Part shown: positions 52,866 through 62,276 of the stretch, piece by piece
Layout: every line of letters begins with the position of its first letter
Position numbering within the stretch: position 1 is the stretch's first letter
Origin: Tsuneonella troitsensis
GTDB taxonomy: Bacteria > Pseudomonadota > Alphaproteobacteria > Sphingomonadales > Sphingomonadaceae
Assembly: GCF_001441535.1 (NCBI RefSeq)
Contig: NZ_LMAU01000007.1
Location: 62,001 to 126,000 of the forward strand
Length of the DNA: 64,000 nt
Direction of reading: 5' to 3'
Program-made: the position numbers and the translations under genes
Notes under the pieces: model-generated
The model's input: only the letters and a program-made list of their open reading frames with translations
Databases searched by the model: none
Told to the model about the DNA's origin: nothing

Positions 52866-53636
52866 ATGAATGCCCATACTGCACTTTCCACGCCAGTCTC
52901 TAGTCGGCGCGCGGAAGGAGCAACACCAAGCCCCGAAAGAATCTATGCAATCGGGGACGTCCACGGCCGGGCGGATCTATTTGCAATGATGCTGCGGGCA
53001 ATCCAGCGAGATGGCCAATCGCGCGGAGCCAGTGCGACCAAGATCATCATCCTAGGCGACCTGATTGATCGCGGGCCACGCTCGCGGGATATGATCGAAA
53101 TGGTAAGGCGTTTTGACGAGGGCACGAGCGGCGTCGTCACTCTGCGTGGCAATCATGAGGAACTGCTGGTCCGCTCGGCAGCGGGCAGCGATGCCGCACA
53201 GCGGATCTGGTTGCGAAACGGGGGCGCGGCGACTTTGCTCAGTTTCGGGTTGCACCCTGACCGTCTGCGGGGTCTTTCAGCCCCCGAGCGAGCGAGAAGG
53301 ATCACGCAAGCCGTTGGCACGCCGAACCTCGAGTGGATCGGAGCCCTGCCGACCCACTTCATCTCCGGAGATTATTTCTTCTGTCATGCAGGCATCAAGC
53401 CAGGGCTTGACCTGAACAAGCAGAGGACCCGCGACCTGCTGTGGATCCGGGACGAATTTCTCCAAAGCGAAGTGGAACACGGAGCGATCGTTGTTCACGG
53501 CCACGCCGAGACAGACGAGCCCGAATTCAGGCATAACCGCATAAACATCGACACGGCAGCCTACCGAACCGGCCGGCTCACCGCGATCGGGCTAGAGGGA
53601 CCGGAGCGGTGGATTCTTTCTGTTGAGCAGAAATGA
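52866..53636 (+). CDS. Metallophosphoesterase (PPP-like Ser/Thr phosphatase family)
   Basis: The 256-residue cytosolic calcineurin-fold phosphoesterase has all metal-site motifs: GDVHGRADL, GDLIDRGP, LRGNHEE, FCHAGI and VVHGHAE. The arrangement is that of bacterial PrpA/lambda-phosphatase-like Ser/Thr phosphatases or ApaH-like enzymes. Substrate unknown. A similar phosphatase occurs in many alphaproteobacterial EPS clusters. It ends against a bidirectional terminator. Confidence 0.85.
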   Translation: MNAHTALSTPVSSRRAEGATPSPERIYAIGDVHGRADLFAMMLRAIQRDGQSRGASATKIIILGDLIDRGPRSRDMIEMVRRFDEGTSGVVTLRGNHEELLVRSAAGSDAAQRIWLRNGGAATLLSFGLHPDRLRGLSAPERARRITQAVGTPNLEWIGALPTHFISGDYFFCHAGIKPGLDLNKQRTRDLLWIRDEFLQSEVEHGAIVVHGHAETDEPEFRHNRINIDTAAYRTGRLTAIGLEGPERWILSVEQK

Positions 53637-53651
53637 TCGTTAGCAGACCTG

Positions 53652-53672
53652 CGGCAGTTTCTGGAACTGCCG
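53652..53672. terminator. Hairpin between converging phosphoesterase and DsbA-like genes
   Basis: CGGCAGTT (53652-53659) and AACTGCCG (53665-53672) form a perfect 8-bp stem with a 5-nt loop, in the 40-nt gap between two stop codons. T-runs are short on both sides, so termination may be partial. Confidence 0.6.
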
Positions 53673-53676
53673 TTGC

Positions 53677-54342
53677 TTAGGGTTGCCGGACTTCCCTCAA
53701 CACTCGCGCGAAATCTGATCGAGGCAAAGCGCCTTCGATCACTCGGTCTCCTATCACATACCCTGGCGTACCTCGAAAGCCCAGTGAGACAGCCTCTCGA
53801 CTATTTTCCGCGAGCAGCCGACGAGTCTCCGCGGCGTGTGCCTCAATGTCATCGACGATTTGCTCCCAGTCTCCACCTGACTCCTCAACGGCGGTGCGCA
53901 ACTTGCCCTCGGTCAACGGAAGTGGGGTTGCCATGAGCTTGTCGCGCACCTCCAAATAGAGGTCCTGCCGCTTTGCCGCTAACGCGACTTCCGATGCTCG
54001 CTGCGATTTGGCTCCGAGAATGGGCCATTCCTTATATACGACTCTCACGTTTCCATCTCTCTCTGCTGCAGCGCGCAAGTCCGGTTCGCTCTGACGGCAA
54101 AGAGGACACTGAAAATCGCTATATATCACGACGGCGATATCAGCTTTTCCGCGGCGGGTTTCGAAATTGCCTGATGGAAGCAGTGCTCTGGCAACGATCT
54201 CGGGCTCTCGCCCCTCCGTCCCAATGGGACGCGATTGATCCAAGGAATAGCCGACCAGGACTCCGATCGCCAATACGCCAACGAGTTCTGCCTTACGGAC
54301 TCTCTGCATTCCCTTGGATACCAACCTCGAATTTGTGGTCAC
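53677..54342 (-). CDS. DsbA-like thiol oxidoreductase, membrane-anchored
   Basis: A 221-residue protein with an N-terminal membrane helix (ELVGVLAIGVLVGYSL), a thioredoxin fold with active site SDFQCPLCRQSEP (CPLC) and the cis-Pro loop GTPGYVIG. It belongs to the DsbA/DsbG-like family that oxidises or isomerises disulfides of exported proteins. No DsbB-like partner lies nearby. The GTG at 54340-54342 has AGGA upstream; an ATG at 54309 sits too near its purine run. It may fold Cys-containing exported proteins of this island. Confidence 0.82.
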   Translation of the reverse strand: MTTNSRLVSKGMQRVRKAELVGVLAIGVLVGYSLDQSRPIGTEGREPEIVARALLPSGNFETRRGKADIAVVIYSDFQCPLCRQSEPDLRAAAERDGNVRVVYKEWPILGAKSQRASEVALAAKRQDLYLEVRDKLMATPLPLTEGKLRTAVEESGGDWEQIVDDIEAHAAETRRLLAENSREAVSLGFRGTPGYVIGDRVIEGALPRSDFARVLREVRQP

Positions 54343-54483
54343 CTATTTGAGTGTCCTGATACCTAAAGTGCTTTCACGCTGGCTGTGAAACCATTGGTTG
54401 ACCGAGAATTCCTTGAGTTTGCCCCCGGAAAATCAGATGCACCGTACCTTAAAGCCGATCGGGTGTGTTTGGAGGAGAAAAGA

Positions 54484-55821
54484 GTGCGTTGGGCCGGGCT
54501 CGCGATCATCCTGCTGACCTTGCCGTTGTTTGTGGCCATATTGAGTTCGAACACCGCAAGGCGAGATGGGGCAGTCATGGCCATCGGCGCCATGCTCTTC
54601 TGCGTAGGCGAGATATCTCCCTCCGCTGCTTTTTATGTGTGGCCCGAATGGCAGGGTCTCTCAAAGGGGATGTTTCTGTCGCTCGTCGACAGCTTGGCGC
54701 TAGCGCTTCTTTTCACCCGCCCGTCAGGCCGCTATCGAATATCTTTCTTGCCCCTCATCGCATTGTTTTTCATCACGATAATCCTGTCGCTTTTTTCGGC
54801 CAGTATCAAGATCGCCGGGGTCTTTATCGTCTTTCAGACCTTGCAGATGATCGTGTTGTTCATTGCATTGGCAAGCGAACTCCACAGGCCGCAAGCGCTC
54901 CGCGCGCTTATGAAGGGCCTGGCAATTGGACTTGTGATTCAGGCGCTGTTCGTGATCCGCCAGAAGGTAGCTGGGATGATCCAAGCACCTGGGACCTTTG
55001 ATCACCAGAACGTGCTGGGCTTGGCAGTCGAACTCAGCGTTTTGCCGCTCATTGCATCGGTACTGGAGGGTGAACGTAGCAAAATTGTCTACCTTGGCAT
55101 TATTGCAGGGGCCATTTGCATCGCAGGAGGCGGTTCGCGGGGCTCACTTGGCTTCTTCGCTTTGGGCGCAATCCTGCTGATCCTCGCGAGCTTGATTCGG
55201 CGCGGGACAGCTCGAAAATGGCAGATGCTTGTCTTGGGGGGGCTTGCGGCCGGGATAATGGCTCCGTTCGCTATTGGAACGCTTAGCGAGCGGTTCGGAG
55301 GCGGCGAGTTCACCACTGAAGAAACCGCGCGAGTAGCCTTGGCGGACGCCGCGCGAGGCATGTCAGCAGACCACCCATTGGGGGTGGGCGCAAACAATTT
55401 TGTTCCGGTCAGCAATTTGGGGGGCTACCTCGACAAAGTAGGGACAACCCTCACTTTCGCAACCCGATCACAACCGGTACACAACGCATATCTCGTAGCT
55501 AGAGCCGAGAGAGGTTGGGCTGGCGAGATCGCGCTCATTCTACTCCTGGGAGGAATTGCTACCGCTGCGTTTCTCACTGCATTCAGGAATACCCGCGCTA
55601 CTCACTCTGGAGTCGCGCTGGGGTCAGGAGCCGCCCTGGTTGCGGTTGGCCTTCATAGCAACTTCGAGTACGCGGTGCTTACATCCAGCATCCTATCGCT
55701 GGTTTTTGTCAACGCCGCTTTGGTGTCTTCGTCGCGAGCGAGAGAAATTCAATCTCGGGTACGAGCCGCTCGAGTGCCGTTGAATCCTCACCCCGTTCCA
55801 CCGGTCGAGGAAGGGGTTTAA
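54484..55821 (+). CDS. O-antigen ligase/polymerase-like membrane protein
   Basis: A 445-residue protein with about eleven membrane helices and the Wzy_C/WaaL-type periplasmic loop (GMSADHPLGVGANNF, and QPVHNAYLVARAERG with conserved His). It would polymerise or ligate the polysaccharide made by the downstream transferases. The GTG at 54484 is chosen because GGAGGAG lies 6 nt upstream and the product begins with a membrane helix; the frame also opens to a GTG at 54385. The last residues (NPHPVPPVEEG) are unlike the rest and may stem from read-through into non-coding DNA. Confidence 0.82.
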   Translation: MRWAGLAIILLTLPLFVAILSSNTARRDGAVMAIGAMLFCVGEISPSAAFYVWPEWQGLSKGMFLSLVDSLALALLFTRPSGRYRISFLPLIALFFITIILSLFSASIKIAGVFIVFQTLQMIVLFIALASELHRPQALRALMKGLAIGLVIQALFVIRQKVAGMIQAPGTFDHQNVLGLAVELSVLPLIASVLEGERSKIVYLGIIAGAICIAGGGSRGSLGFFALGAILLILASLIRRGTARKWQMLVLGGLAAGIMAPFAIGTLSERFGGGEFTTEETARVALADAARGMSADHPLGVGANNFVPVSNLGGYLDKVGTTLTFATRSQPVHNAYLVARAERGWAGEIALILLLGGIATAAFLTAFRNTRATHSGVALGSGAALVAVGLHSNFEYAVLTSSILSLVFVNAALVSSSRAREIQSRVRAARVPLNPHPVPPVEEGV

Positions 55822-55880
55822 GCGAAAGGCGAGCACTCCTCTGTCCGTCCATTCCCAATAGCGCCTGAGGAATTCCCTCT

Positions 55881-56969
55881 TTGACCGATGACCGCCTTGC
55901 GAATGACCCTTGCGCGCGCGAAGATCGAAGCATCCGCAAAGTCTCGATAGCTTTGGCCACCTACAATGGTGCTCCATTCCTGGAGCAACAGCTGCGCACG
56001 ATATCTGAGCAAACCCATCCGCCGCACGAACTCGTTGTCTGCGACGATTGCTCGAGCGACGATACTATGCCGCTTTTGCAGGAATTCGCGGATAAAGCAC
56101 ATTTTCGAGTAAGATTATTCAGAAATTCATCGCAACTAGGTTATGCTCGGAATTTTCGACGTGCCTCATCGTTGTGCGAGGGAGATTTGATTGCATTTGC
56201 GGATCAAGATGATTTCTGGGATGAAGAAAAGATCGCCAGAATGAACATCTGCTTTGACGATCCACAGGTCATGCTCGCGTTTCATAACGCGCGTATTGTT
56301 GACATTGACCGAATTGGGAATTCGCAATTGTATAGAGGGGCTCTTGAATGCGAACGATTGAGCGCCTCCCCATTTACTCCGTTTCACCATTCATATGGAA
56401 TGACTCAAGTTTTTCGAAGTGATTTGCGCCGCTTTGACGAATTTTGGAACCTTTCCCTAAACGACGTGGCTGATCCTTTGGATATTATGTCGCATGATCA
56501 GTGGTATTTTTTTCTTGCCTCGCTTACCGGGAAGGTTTTGTTCGTGGACAGCGTTCTGGTTGGCTACCGTCAACACGCGAGCAATTCGGTGGGTGCGAAT
56601 CCCCGTAACACTCGATTTGCGCAGAAAATTCTAGGACGGCTTGAGCATTATGGTAGGCAGGACCAGCGCGGTGCAGAAGCCGCGCTGGCGCGGGCGACCA
56701 TTGCCCGCGCGATTGCCCTGGATCACCCTTCTCTGAAGGAGCGGGCATGCTGGATTGCTAGTAAGTACGAGGGTTTGGCAACCAAGCTGGAGCGACGTGC
56801 CGCCGCCTATATGGCGCATTCTCTCGCCGATAGAATGCAGGCTCTGATCCGATCGGTCTCAAATGGTGATTACGGTGACTGGCCCTGGGGCTTCAAGAAA
56901 GCTTCAATCGCTCGCGATCTGCTTTTTGGGGTCTTTCTTGGCCGAGCTTATGAGCAGAAGTGGAACTGA
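55881..56969 (+). CDS. Family 2 glycosyltransferase (rhamnosyl/galactosyl-like)
   Basis: A 362-residue GT-A transferase with VSIALATYNGAPFLEQQLRTI, CDDCSSDDT and AFADQDDFWDEEKI, characteristic of the WfgD/WcaA-type GT2s of O-antigen clusters. Later GYRQHASNSVGA is a frequent feature of this subgroup. TTG start at 55881 preceded by GAGGAA. The A+T-rich middle (56,040-56,500) differs from the neighbours. Its TGA overlaps the next ATG (TGATG). Confidence 0.85.
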   Translation: MTDDRLANDPCAREDRSIRKVSIALATYNGAPFLEQQLRTISEQTHPPHELVVCDDCSSDDTMPLLQEFADKAHFRVRLFRNSSQLGYARNFRRASSLCEGDLIAFADQDDFWDEEKIARMNICFDDPQVMLAFHNARIVDIDRIGNSQLYRGALECERLSASPFTPFHHSYGMTQVFRSDLRRFDEFWNLSLNDVADPLDIMSHDQWYFFLASLTGKVLFVDSVLVGYRQHASNSVGANPRNTRFAQKILGRLEHYGRQDQRGAEAALARATIARAIALDHPSLKERACWIASKYEGLATKLERRAAAYMAHSLADRMQALIRSVSNGDYGDWPWGFKKASIARDLLFGVFLGRAYEQKWN

Positions 56970-57745
56970 TGGAGGCCATTAATACACTCTGGTTCGAAGG
57001 ACCGCTGGGCTACATCGAGCGCCTCAGCATCGCTTCCGCGATGGCTCAAGGTCATCCCGTGACCGTTTTCTCGTACAAGCCAGAAACCCTCGAAGGCGTG
57101 CCGACGGGTGTGGAAGTTCGAAACGCGGCCGATGTCATGAGCGACAGGAATCGGGTCCTCCTCTTCGACGGGAAGTTCAAGGCGCTGGGATCCGACTTTT
57201 TTCGCTATGAGATATTTGCTCAGCAATTGGGCTATTGGATGGACCTTGATGTTATCCTGCTCGGCCCTCTCGACTTCGCGAGCGACTATGTGTTTGGGTG
57301 GGAGCACGACACGTCAATAAATGGCGCGATCCTGAAATTGCCCGCCAAGTCAGCCATGCTCGAGGAGTTGCGCAACATACCGGCCACTGACTGGCTACCT
57401 CCCTTTTTCGGCCCACGACGCACTCTTGGATACTGGTGGACGAAGCTGCGCAAGCGAGAAGTCAAGCTCGAAGACTTGCCTTGGGGTGTGGCGGGTCCGG
57501 CGATGATCACCTACCTGGCTCGCAAGTATGACAAGCTAGAACTCGCTCAGCCACGCCCGGTGTTCTATCCGCTCCCTTACGAGCGCGCTCTCGACCTGTT
57601 TGACGATGCGGAGATCGTGGAGGCAACCTTGGCACCGGAAACCAGAGCCATCCACATGTGGCACTCGCGCCTATCCGAGTGGCATGACCGGCGACCGCCC
57701 AAGGGTTCATATATGGACAATGCTTGCCGCGCCTTCGACATCTAG
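56969..57745 (+). CDS. Glycosyltransferase-like protein with DXD motif
   Basis: The 258-residue protein has WFEGPLGYIERLSIASAMAQGHPVTVFSY and FFRYEIFAQQLGYWMDLDVILLGPL, where YWMDLDV is the DXD metal site, and ends HMWHSRLSEWHDRRPP. It is close in plan to bacterial GT32-like/alpha-1,4-galactosyltransferase domains. It starts at ATG 56969 inside the preceding TGATG; an upstream GTG at 56960 is less likely. It probably adds one residue to the repeat unit. Confidence 0.72.
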   Translation: MEAINTLWFEGPLGYIERLSIASAMAQGHPVTVFSYKPETLEGVPTGVEVRNAADVMSDRNRVLLFDGKFKALGSDFFRYEIFAQQLGYWMDLDVILLGPLDFASDYVFGWEHDTSINGAILKLPAKSAMLEELRNIPATDWLPPFFGPRRTLGYWWTKLRKREVKLEDLPWGVAGPAMITYLARKYDKLELAQPRPVFYPLPYERALDLFDDAEIVEATLAPETRAIHMWHSRLSEWHDRRPPKGSYMDNACRAFDI

Positions 57746-57921
57746 GTTGCCCCGATCCATCTCGCAATCGCAGCTCCATTTCGACGCTGGCGCCGCGCAA
57801 AATGCGGTCTACCCTTCGACAATCGGTATGCTGAAATGTCGGGTAATGGGACGACCAGTGAATTTCTTGGGATTTATCGACCGGGGCGCCTAAACGCCGC
57901 GTAGCGACAAAGGAGGCGCAG

Positions 57922-58626
57922 ATGGCCATAGCGAAGGAGAAAGCATGGAATACCTCGATGGAGCAGTTCGGTGATGAGCTGAAAGCGATTGTTGAGAGGT
58001 ATGACCATGCGGACCTCCTGGAGCTTGGTGCCGGACGGTGGCCCTCGTTTCGTCTCGACGAGATGCCCTCGAGTATCCGTAGCTATACCGTGAATGACAT
58101 CAGCGCGGAGGAACTGGCTCTACTACCGGAAGGCTACGATAAGGCCCGCTTCGACGTGAGCGGCGACGCCTCCGAGTTTGCCAATTCCTATGACGTTGTA
58201 TTCTCGCGGTTTCTAGCCGAGCATGTCCCCGACGGAGAGGCAATGCATCGCAATGTCTACAAGGTGCTGCGTCAGGGAGGTCGTGCCTTTCATCTCATTC
58301 CTACGCTTTATGCGGTCCCGTTCCTTGTTAACAAGTATCTGCCGGATTCCATCTCAAGCCGCGTCCTTAAGACTTTCAGCCCTCGCCGCTCGATCAGTCC
58401 GAAATTTCCAGCACCCTATTCTGCTTGCTACGCCAACCCGGACCGAATGATAAAGCTTCTCAAATCAGTCGGTTATCGTGAAGTGACTTTCCGCAATTTC
58501 TATGGCCATTTCTACTACGAAAAAATTCCGGTCCTGAGAGCTGTGCACGAGAGATTCTCGGAGTTCGCAGCGGACCGTGAATGGAATTTTTTCGGTACCT
58601 ACGCTTATATTCAGGCCACGAAATAG
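57922..58626 (+). CDS. SAM-dependent methyltransferase (class I)
   Basis: A 234-residue Rossmann methyltransferase: LLELGAGRWPSFRL (SAM loop), YTVNDISAEELALLPEGY and YDVVFSRFLAEHVPDGEAMHRNVYKVLRQGGRAFHLIPTLYAVP. The Methyltransf_11-like core is followed by a domain with two short aromatic stretches (NFYGHFYYEKIPVL). AAAGGAGG precedes the ATG. In this cluster it may methylate a sugar or the polysaccharide end. It is separated by 176 nt from the DXD transferase gene, without visible terminator. Confidence 0.8.
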   Translation: MAIAKEKAWNTSMEQFGDELKAIVERYDHADLLELGAGRWPSFRLDEMPSSIRSYTVNDISAEELALLPEGYDKARFDVSGDASEFANSYDVVFSRFLAEHVPDGEAMHRNVYKVLRQGGRAFHLIPTLYAVPFLVNKYLPDSISSRVLKTFSPRRSISPKFPAPYSACYANPDRMIKLLKSVGYREVTFRNFYGHFYYEKIPVLRAVHERFSEFAADREWNFFGTYAYIQATK

Positions 58627-58649
58627 GCCCATAGCCTCGCATTTTTCTC

Positions 58650-60053
58650 ATGGGATCTCCCGTGCCCCGCGCACATATTGCACAGCTTGTCAGTTCTTTG
58701 CGATCGCGTCCCATTGCCGGTCAAGTCGGATGGGTGATTGTGCCCTTTGGCCTGCAGCAGATAATTCGCCTGGCGACGCAAATCGTACTTGCTCGGCTTC
58801 TGGCCCCCGAGATGTTCGGCTTGATGCTCTTGGTGAATGCCCTCCGCACTGGCGTCGAGCTACTATCCGACATCGGTATAGGTCAGAGTGTCGTTCGCTC
58901 ACCTAACGGGGATGCGCGGGATTTCCTGCGTGTGGCCTGGACACTCCAGGTGTTGCGGGGCGCTCTTCTCAGCATAACCGTCTTCGCTCTCGCTTGGCCA
59001 ATCGCCAGCCTTTACGATCAGCCCGACCTCCTCCCGATCCTGTTCGTCATAAGTCCAATTTTCCTTATTTCAGGTCTTCTATCGCCTTCGCTCTTTACGA
59101 TGCAGCGCCATTTGATGTTGAAACGGCGTGCGGCTTACGACTTTGCCAGCTTGATCTTTCAGTGCGTTTGTACGATCGCGTTGGCAGCAGTAATGCAGAG
59201 CGTTTGGGCCCTGGTCTGGGGCTTGCTTCTAAGCACGATCTTCACGACAGTACTCAGCTATGCTTTTGGTGGCGGCAAGTACTCACGCCTGGCGTGGAGT
59301 CGACAGCATGCCACAGAAATTCTTCATTTTGGGAAGTGGATATTTCTTTCTACGGCGATTTACTATGCAGCCACCAGCTTTGACCGCATGTATTTCGTCG
59401 GAGTTCTTTCCCTGGCGCTTGCAGGCGTTTTCGGTGTTGCGCGAACTTTCTCCGACATGCTCGGCGCGCTGGCTCAGCGCGCCGGTTCATATCTTGTATT
59501 TCCCAAGATAGCCGCACTGAGGGAGCGTCGCAGTCAAGCCGCACCGCGTCTTCGTATCGCCCGCCGCAACACGCTTGCTCTGGTCGCTGTCGTCACCGGG
59601 ATTGGTATGGCTGTTTCCGACGAGTTTATTTTCATCGCATACGACGCCCGTTATCATGCTGCGGCCTTTATAATCCCTGTTTTGCTCTTCGGAGTGTGGT
59701 TCAGCATATTGTCTTCGTTCGCAGATGCTATGCTGATGGGATGCGGCCGCCCGGCGCCGGGCGCCTGGTCAAATGGGGCGAAATTCGCAGTAATGCTTGT
59801 CGGCCTTCCTTTTGCCCTTGCTTCCGGGAGCATGGTCGAGGCGCTAGCCGTTTTGGTGCTCGCCGAAGCAGTACGTTGGCTGGTTTTAACCTGGTCATCG
59901 CATGACGAAGGCTTCGCGCGTCTGAGCGACGATATCTACCTGACGGTGGGGGTTCTCGCTGTCGCAATTATTGCCAAGCTGTTGCTGGGATCTGCAGGCG
60001 TCGTTCCCACTCCCGCCGAATGGTGGCATTCTCGTAGCCTTCTACATGGTTAG
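58650..60053 (+). CDS. Wzx-like polysaccharide flippase
   Basis: A 467-residue MATE/MVF-type transporter with 12-14 predicted membrane helices and the oligosaccharide-flippase opening GWVIVPFGLQQIIRLATQIVLARLLAPEMFGLMLL; FDRMYFVGVLSLALAGVFGVAR in the middle is characteristic. It would flip the lipid-linked repeat unit across the inner membrane. It overlaps the downstream GT2 by 8 nt. The ATG at 58650 lacks a strong ribosome site; a nearby GTG (58662) is possible. Confidence 0.87.
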   Translation: MGSPVPRAHIAQLVSSLRSRPIAGQVGWVIVPFGLQQIIRLATQIVLARLLAPEMFGLMLLVNALRTGVELLSDIGIGQSVVRSPNGDARDFLRVAWTLQVLRGALLSITVFALAWPIASLYDQPDLLPILFVISPIFLISGLLSPSLFTMQRHLMLKRRAAYDFASLIFQCVCTIALAAVMQSVWALVWGLLLSTIFTTVLSYAFGGGKYSRLAWSRQHATEILHFGKWIFLSTAIYYAATSFDRMYFVGVLSLALAGVFGVARTFSDMLGALAQRAGSYLVFPKIAALRERRSQAAPRLRIARRNTLALVAVVTGIGMAVSDEFIFIAYDARYHAAAFIIPVLLFGVWFSILSSFADAMLMGCGRPAPGAWSNGAKFAVMLVGLPFALASGSMVEALAVLVLAEAVRWLVLTWSSHDEGFARLSDDIYLTVGVLAVAIIAKLLLGSAGVVPTPAEWWHSRSLLHG

Positions 60054-61020
60054 ACATCCACCCACCACTGCAGTAGTTGTCATCGGCCGCAACGAGGGCG
60101 AGCGCCTGGTTCGCTGCCTTCAATCGTTGCAGCGAACGGGCTGTCCCGTCATTTATGTCGACAGCTCCTCTACCGACGGCAGCGTCGAGACGGCCTCAGC
60201 TATGGGGGCGAGGATAATTCGGCTTGACCTCGAGCGCCCCTTTACAGCTGCCCGCGCCCGGGCCGAGGGTGTTGCGGAGCTTGTGGCTCACTCCCCCCCC
60301 CTTGAAAATGTGATGTTTATTGATGGTGATTGCGAACTTGAGGAAGGCTTTCTGGATTCTGCCGAGCGGTTCCTCTTGGAAAATAGTGAGTGGGGAGCGG
60401 TATGCGGGCGCCGCCGCGAGCGATTTCCTGAGGCATCCGTCTACAACCGCATAATTGACCGTGAATGGGATACCCCGATTGGCGAGGCCGAGGCATGCGG
60501 GGGAGATGCACTTTTTCGCTTCGTTGCCTATCACGATGCTGGCGGCTTCAATCCGGAGATGATTGCTGGCGAAGAGCCCGAGCTTTGTGCGCGGTTACGA
60601 AGCAGAGGCTGGAAGGTCATGCGCCTCGACGTTCCAATGACAGTACACGACGCCGCAATGTACCGATTCTCACAATGGTGGCGCCGCGCAATCCGCAGCG
60701 GGATGGGATATGCACAAGCCTGGAACAAGACCCGAAGCCAGCGCGAGGGACGATTATACGTGCGCGAGTTAGCGCGTGCCATAGCCTGGGCTGGCGTACT
60801 GCCATCTATCGCGATCATTCTCGCGGTCGCGTCCACGCCTTGGTTGTTGCTCATGTGGCCAGCGCTGGTGCTACTTCAGTACCTGCGGCTGGTGCGTCGC
60901 GACGGAGCTTTTTCAGGCTTTCTTTCAATCGCTGGAAAGTATGCCGAGTTGGTGGGCATCCTCAGGTACATGCTGCGCTCGCAGCAGCAGTCGCAACAGA
61001 CGCCGGTCACCTACAAATGA
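60046..61020 (+). CDS. Membrane-associated family 2 glycosyltransferase
   Basis: A 324-residue protein: GT-A domain with VVVIGRNEGERLVRCLQSL, VIYVDSSSTDGS and VMFIDGDCELEEGFL (DxD), then EACGGDALFRF and GEEPELCARLRSRGW, and two C-terminal membrane helices (about 245-300). It resembles the ExoA/AglE-like transferases in EPS clusters. The ATG overlaps the flippase stop region by 8 nt; an in-frame upstream ATG is inside the flippase gene. Confidence 0.84.
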   Translation: MVRHPPTTAVVVIGRNEGERLVRCLQSLQRTGCPVIYVDSSSTDGSVETASAMGARIIRLDLERPFTAARARAEGVAELVAHSPPLENVMFIDGDCELEEGFLDSAERFLLENSEWGAVCGRRRERFPEASVYNRIIDREWDTPIGEAEACGGDALFRFVAYHDAGGFNPEMIAGEEPELCARLRSRGWKVMRLDVPMTVHDAAMYRFSQWWRRAIRSGMGYAQAWNKTRSQREGRLYVRELARAIAWAGVLPSIAIILAVASTPWLLLMWPALVLLQYLRLVRRDGAFSGFLSIAGKYAELVGILRYMLRSQQQSQQTPVTYK

Positions 61021-62276
61021 ACGAAGGGCTGTCCTCCAGCACCGGAAGCTGGCCGCCGGTTGGCTATGTCGTAACCCACTATCCCAAGCTGGCCCAGACG
61101 TTCATTGCCAACGAAATTCTCGCAGTCGAGAATGCTGGACTCCCGATCCGCATTTTCGCGATGAACCCCCCAGATGCAGTGGAGCGAAATTATCCTGATG
61201 CCGCGTCCAGCATCGCCCGAACCACTTACCTCAAACCCGCGATCTGGGCTGGCATCCGAGCTCTCCTGACGCAATCGCTGCGTCATCCTGTCGGTATGAG
61301 CCGTGTTTGGCAAAAAGCGCTGGCAAGTGGGGGTGGATCACCATCGAGGACTATGCGCCGGCTGTCACATCTGGCGCAGGCAGCGTTAGTCTCGCGGCAC
61401 GCCCTGCGCGATGGCATTACACGGCTCCATGCTCATTTCGGGCTCGCCCCCGCTACGATCAGCTGGCTAGCCGCGGACATCATGCGCGCTTCCGGCAGTA
61501 GCGAGGCGACTTTCAGCTTCACGGTTCATGGATTTCACGACTTCACCGACCAGGCCGAGAGCCGTCTCGATCTCAAGGCCGAAGACGCAGCGCTGGTTAT
61601 ATGCATCAGCGATTTCACGCGTTCTCAACTCTGCCTCGTTTCCCCACCGAAGCTGTGGCCGAAGTTCCGTGTCGTGCGCTGCGGCATCGATTCCGAAGCG
61701 CTTCCCTACCGTGACCCACCACCTTTGAGCTCCGAGCCCCGCCTGGTAGCGATCGGGAGGCTTTCTTCCGAGAAAGGATATGGAATTCTGCTGGAGGCCC
61801 TTGTGAAGGTTCGCAGGGCAGGAATAAATGCAAGCCTGCAAATAATTGGAGACGGGCCCGAGCGCGCATGGCTTGAAACACGGATTGCCGCACTGGAACT
61901 GGACGGAATTGCTTCTCTTGCTGGAGAATTGGAGCCACGTGAAGTCAAGCGCGAGCTTGCAGACAGCGACGTGTTTGTCATGGCATCTTTCAGCGAGGGC
62001 TTGCCGATCTCGATAATGGAAGCAATGGCGATCGGCGTTCCTGTTGTTACCACATGGATCGCTGGAATCCCGGAACTGGCCAGTAACGGCGAGACTGCCT
62101 TGACGGCAGCTCCGGCTGATCCTGATGGTCTCGCCCATGCGATCATGTCGCTGCTTGGTGAAGAGTCGCGCCGCCTGACGCTTGCTCGCGCGGCCCGGGC
62201 GCGGGTAGAAGTCCAGCACGATCTGGCTCGAACCGGTGAGGCGTTGGCTCACCTATTCGAGTTGCGAGACGCCTGA
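61017..62276 (+). CDS. Family 4 glycosyltransferase
   Basis: The 419-residue GT-B transferase has an N-terminal acceptor domain (VVTHYPKLAQTFIANEILAVENAGLPI, typical of exopolysaccharide GT4s) and a C-terminal nucleotide-sugar domain with AIGRLSSEKGYGILLEAL, LQIIGDGPERAWLE and the EX7E element SEGLPISIMEAMAIGVPVV. Its start overlaps the previous stop (ATGA), and its TGA overlaps the next ATG. The sugar is unknown. Confidence 0.9.
   Translation: MNEGLSSSTGSWPPVGYVVTHYPKLAQTFIANEILAVENAGLPIRIFAMNPPDAVERNYPDAASSIARTTYLKPAIWAGIRALLTQSLRHPVGMSRVWQKALASGGGSPSRTMRRLSHLAQAALVSRHALRDGITRLHAHFGLAPATISWLAADIMRASGSSEATFSFTVHGFHDFTDQAESRLDLKAEDAALVICISDFTRSQLCLVSPPKLWPKFRVVRCGIDSEALPYRDPPPLSSEPRLVAIGRLSSEKGYGILLEALVKVRRAGINASLQIIGDGPERAWLETRIAALELDGIASLAGELEPREVKRELADSDVFVMASFSEGLPISIMEAMAIGVPVVTTWIAGIPELASNGETALTAAPADPDGLAHAIMSLLGEESRRLTLARAARARVEVQHDLARTGEALAHLFELRDA

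Noticed and set aside
55787-55821. Possible second REP-like palindrome at the end of the O-antigen ligase gene
   Set aside because: Only a loose CCCC/GGGG pairing; it does not share the two-hairpin structure seen in ligD.
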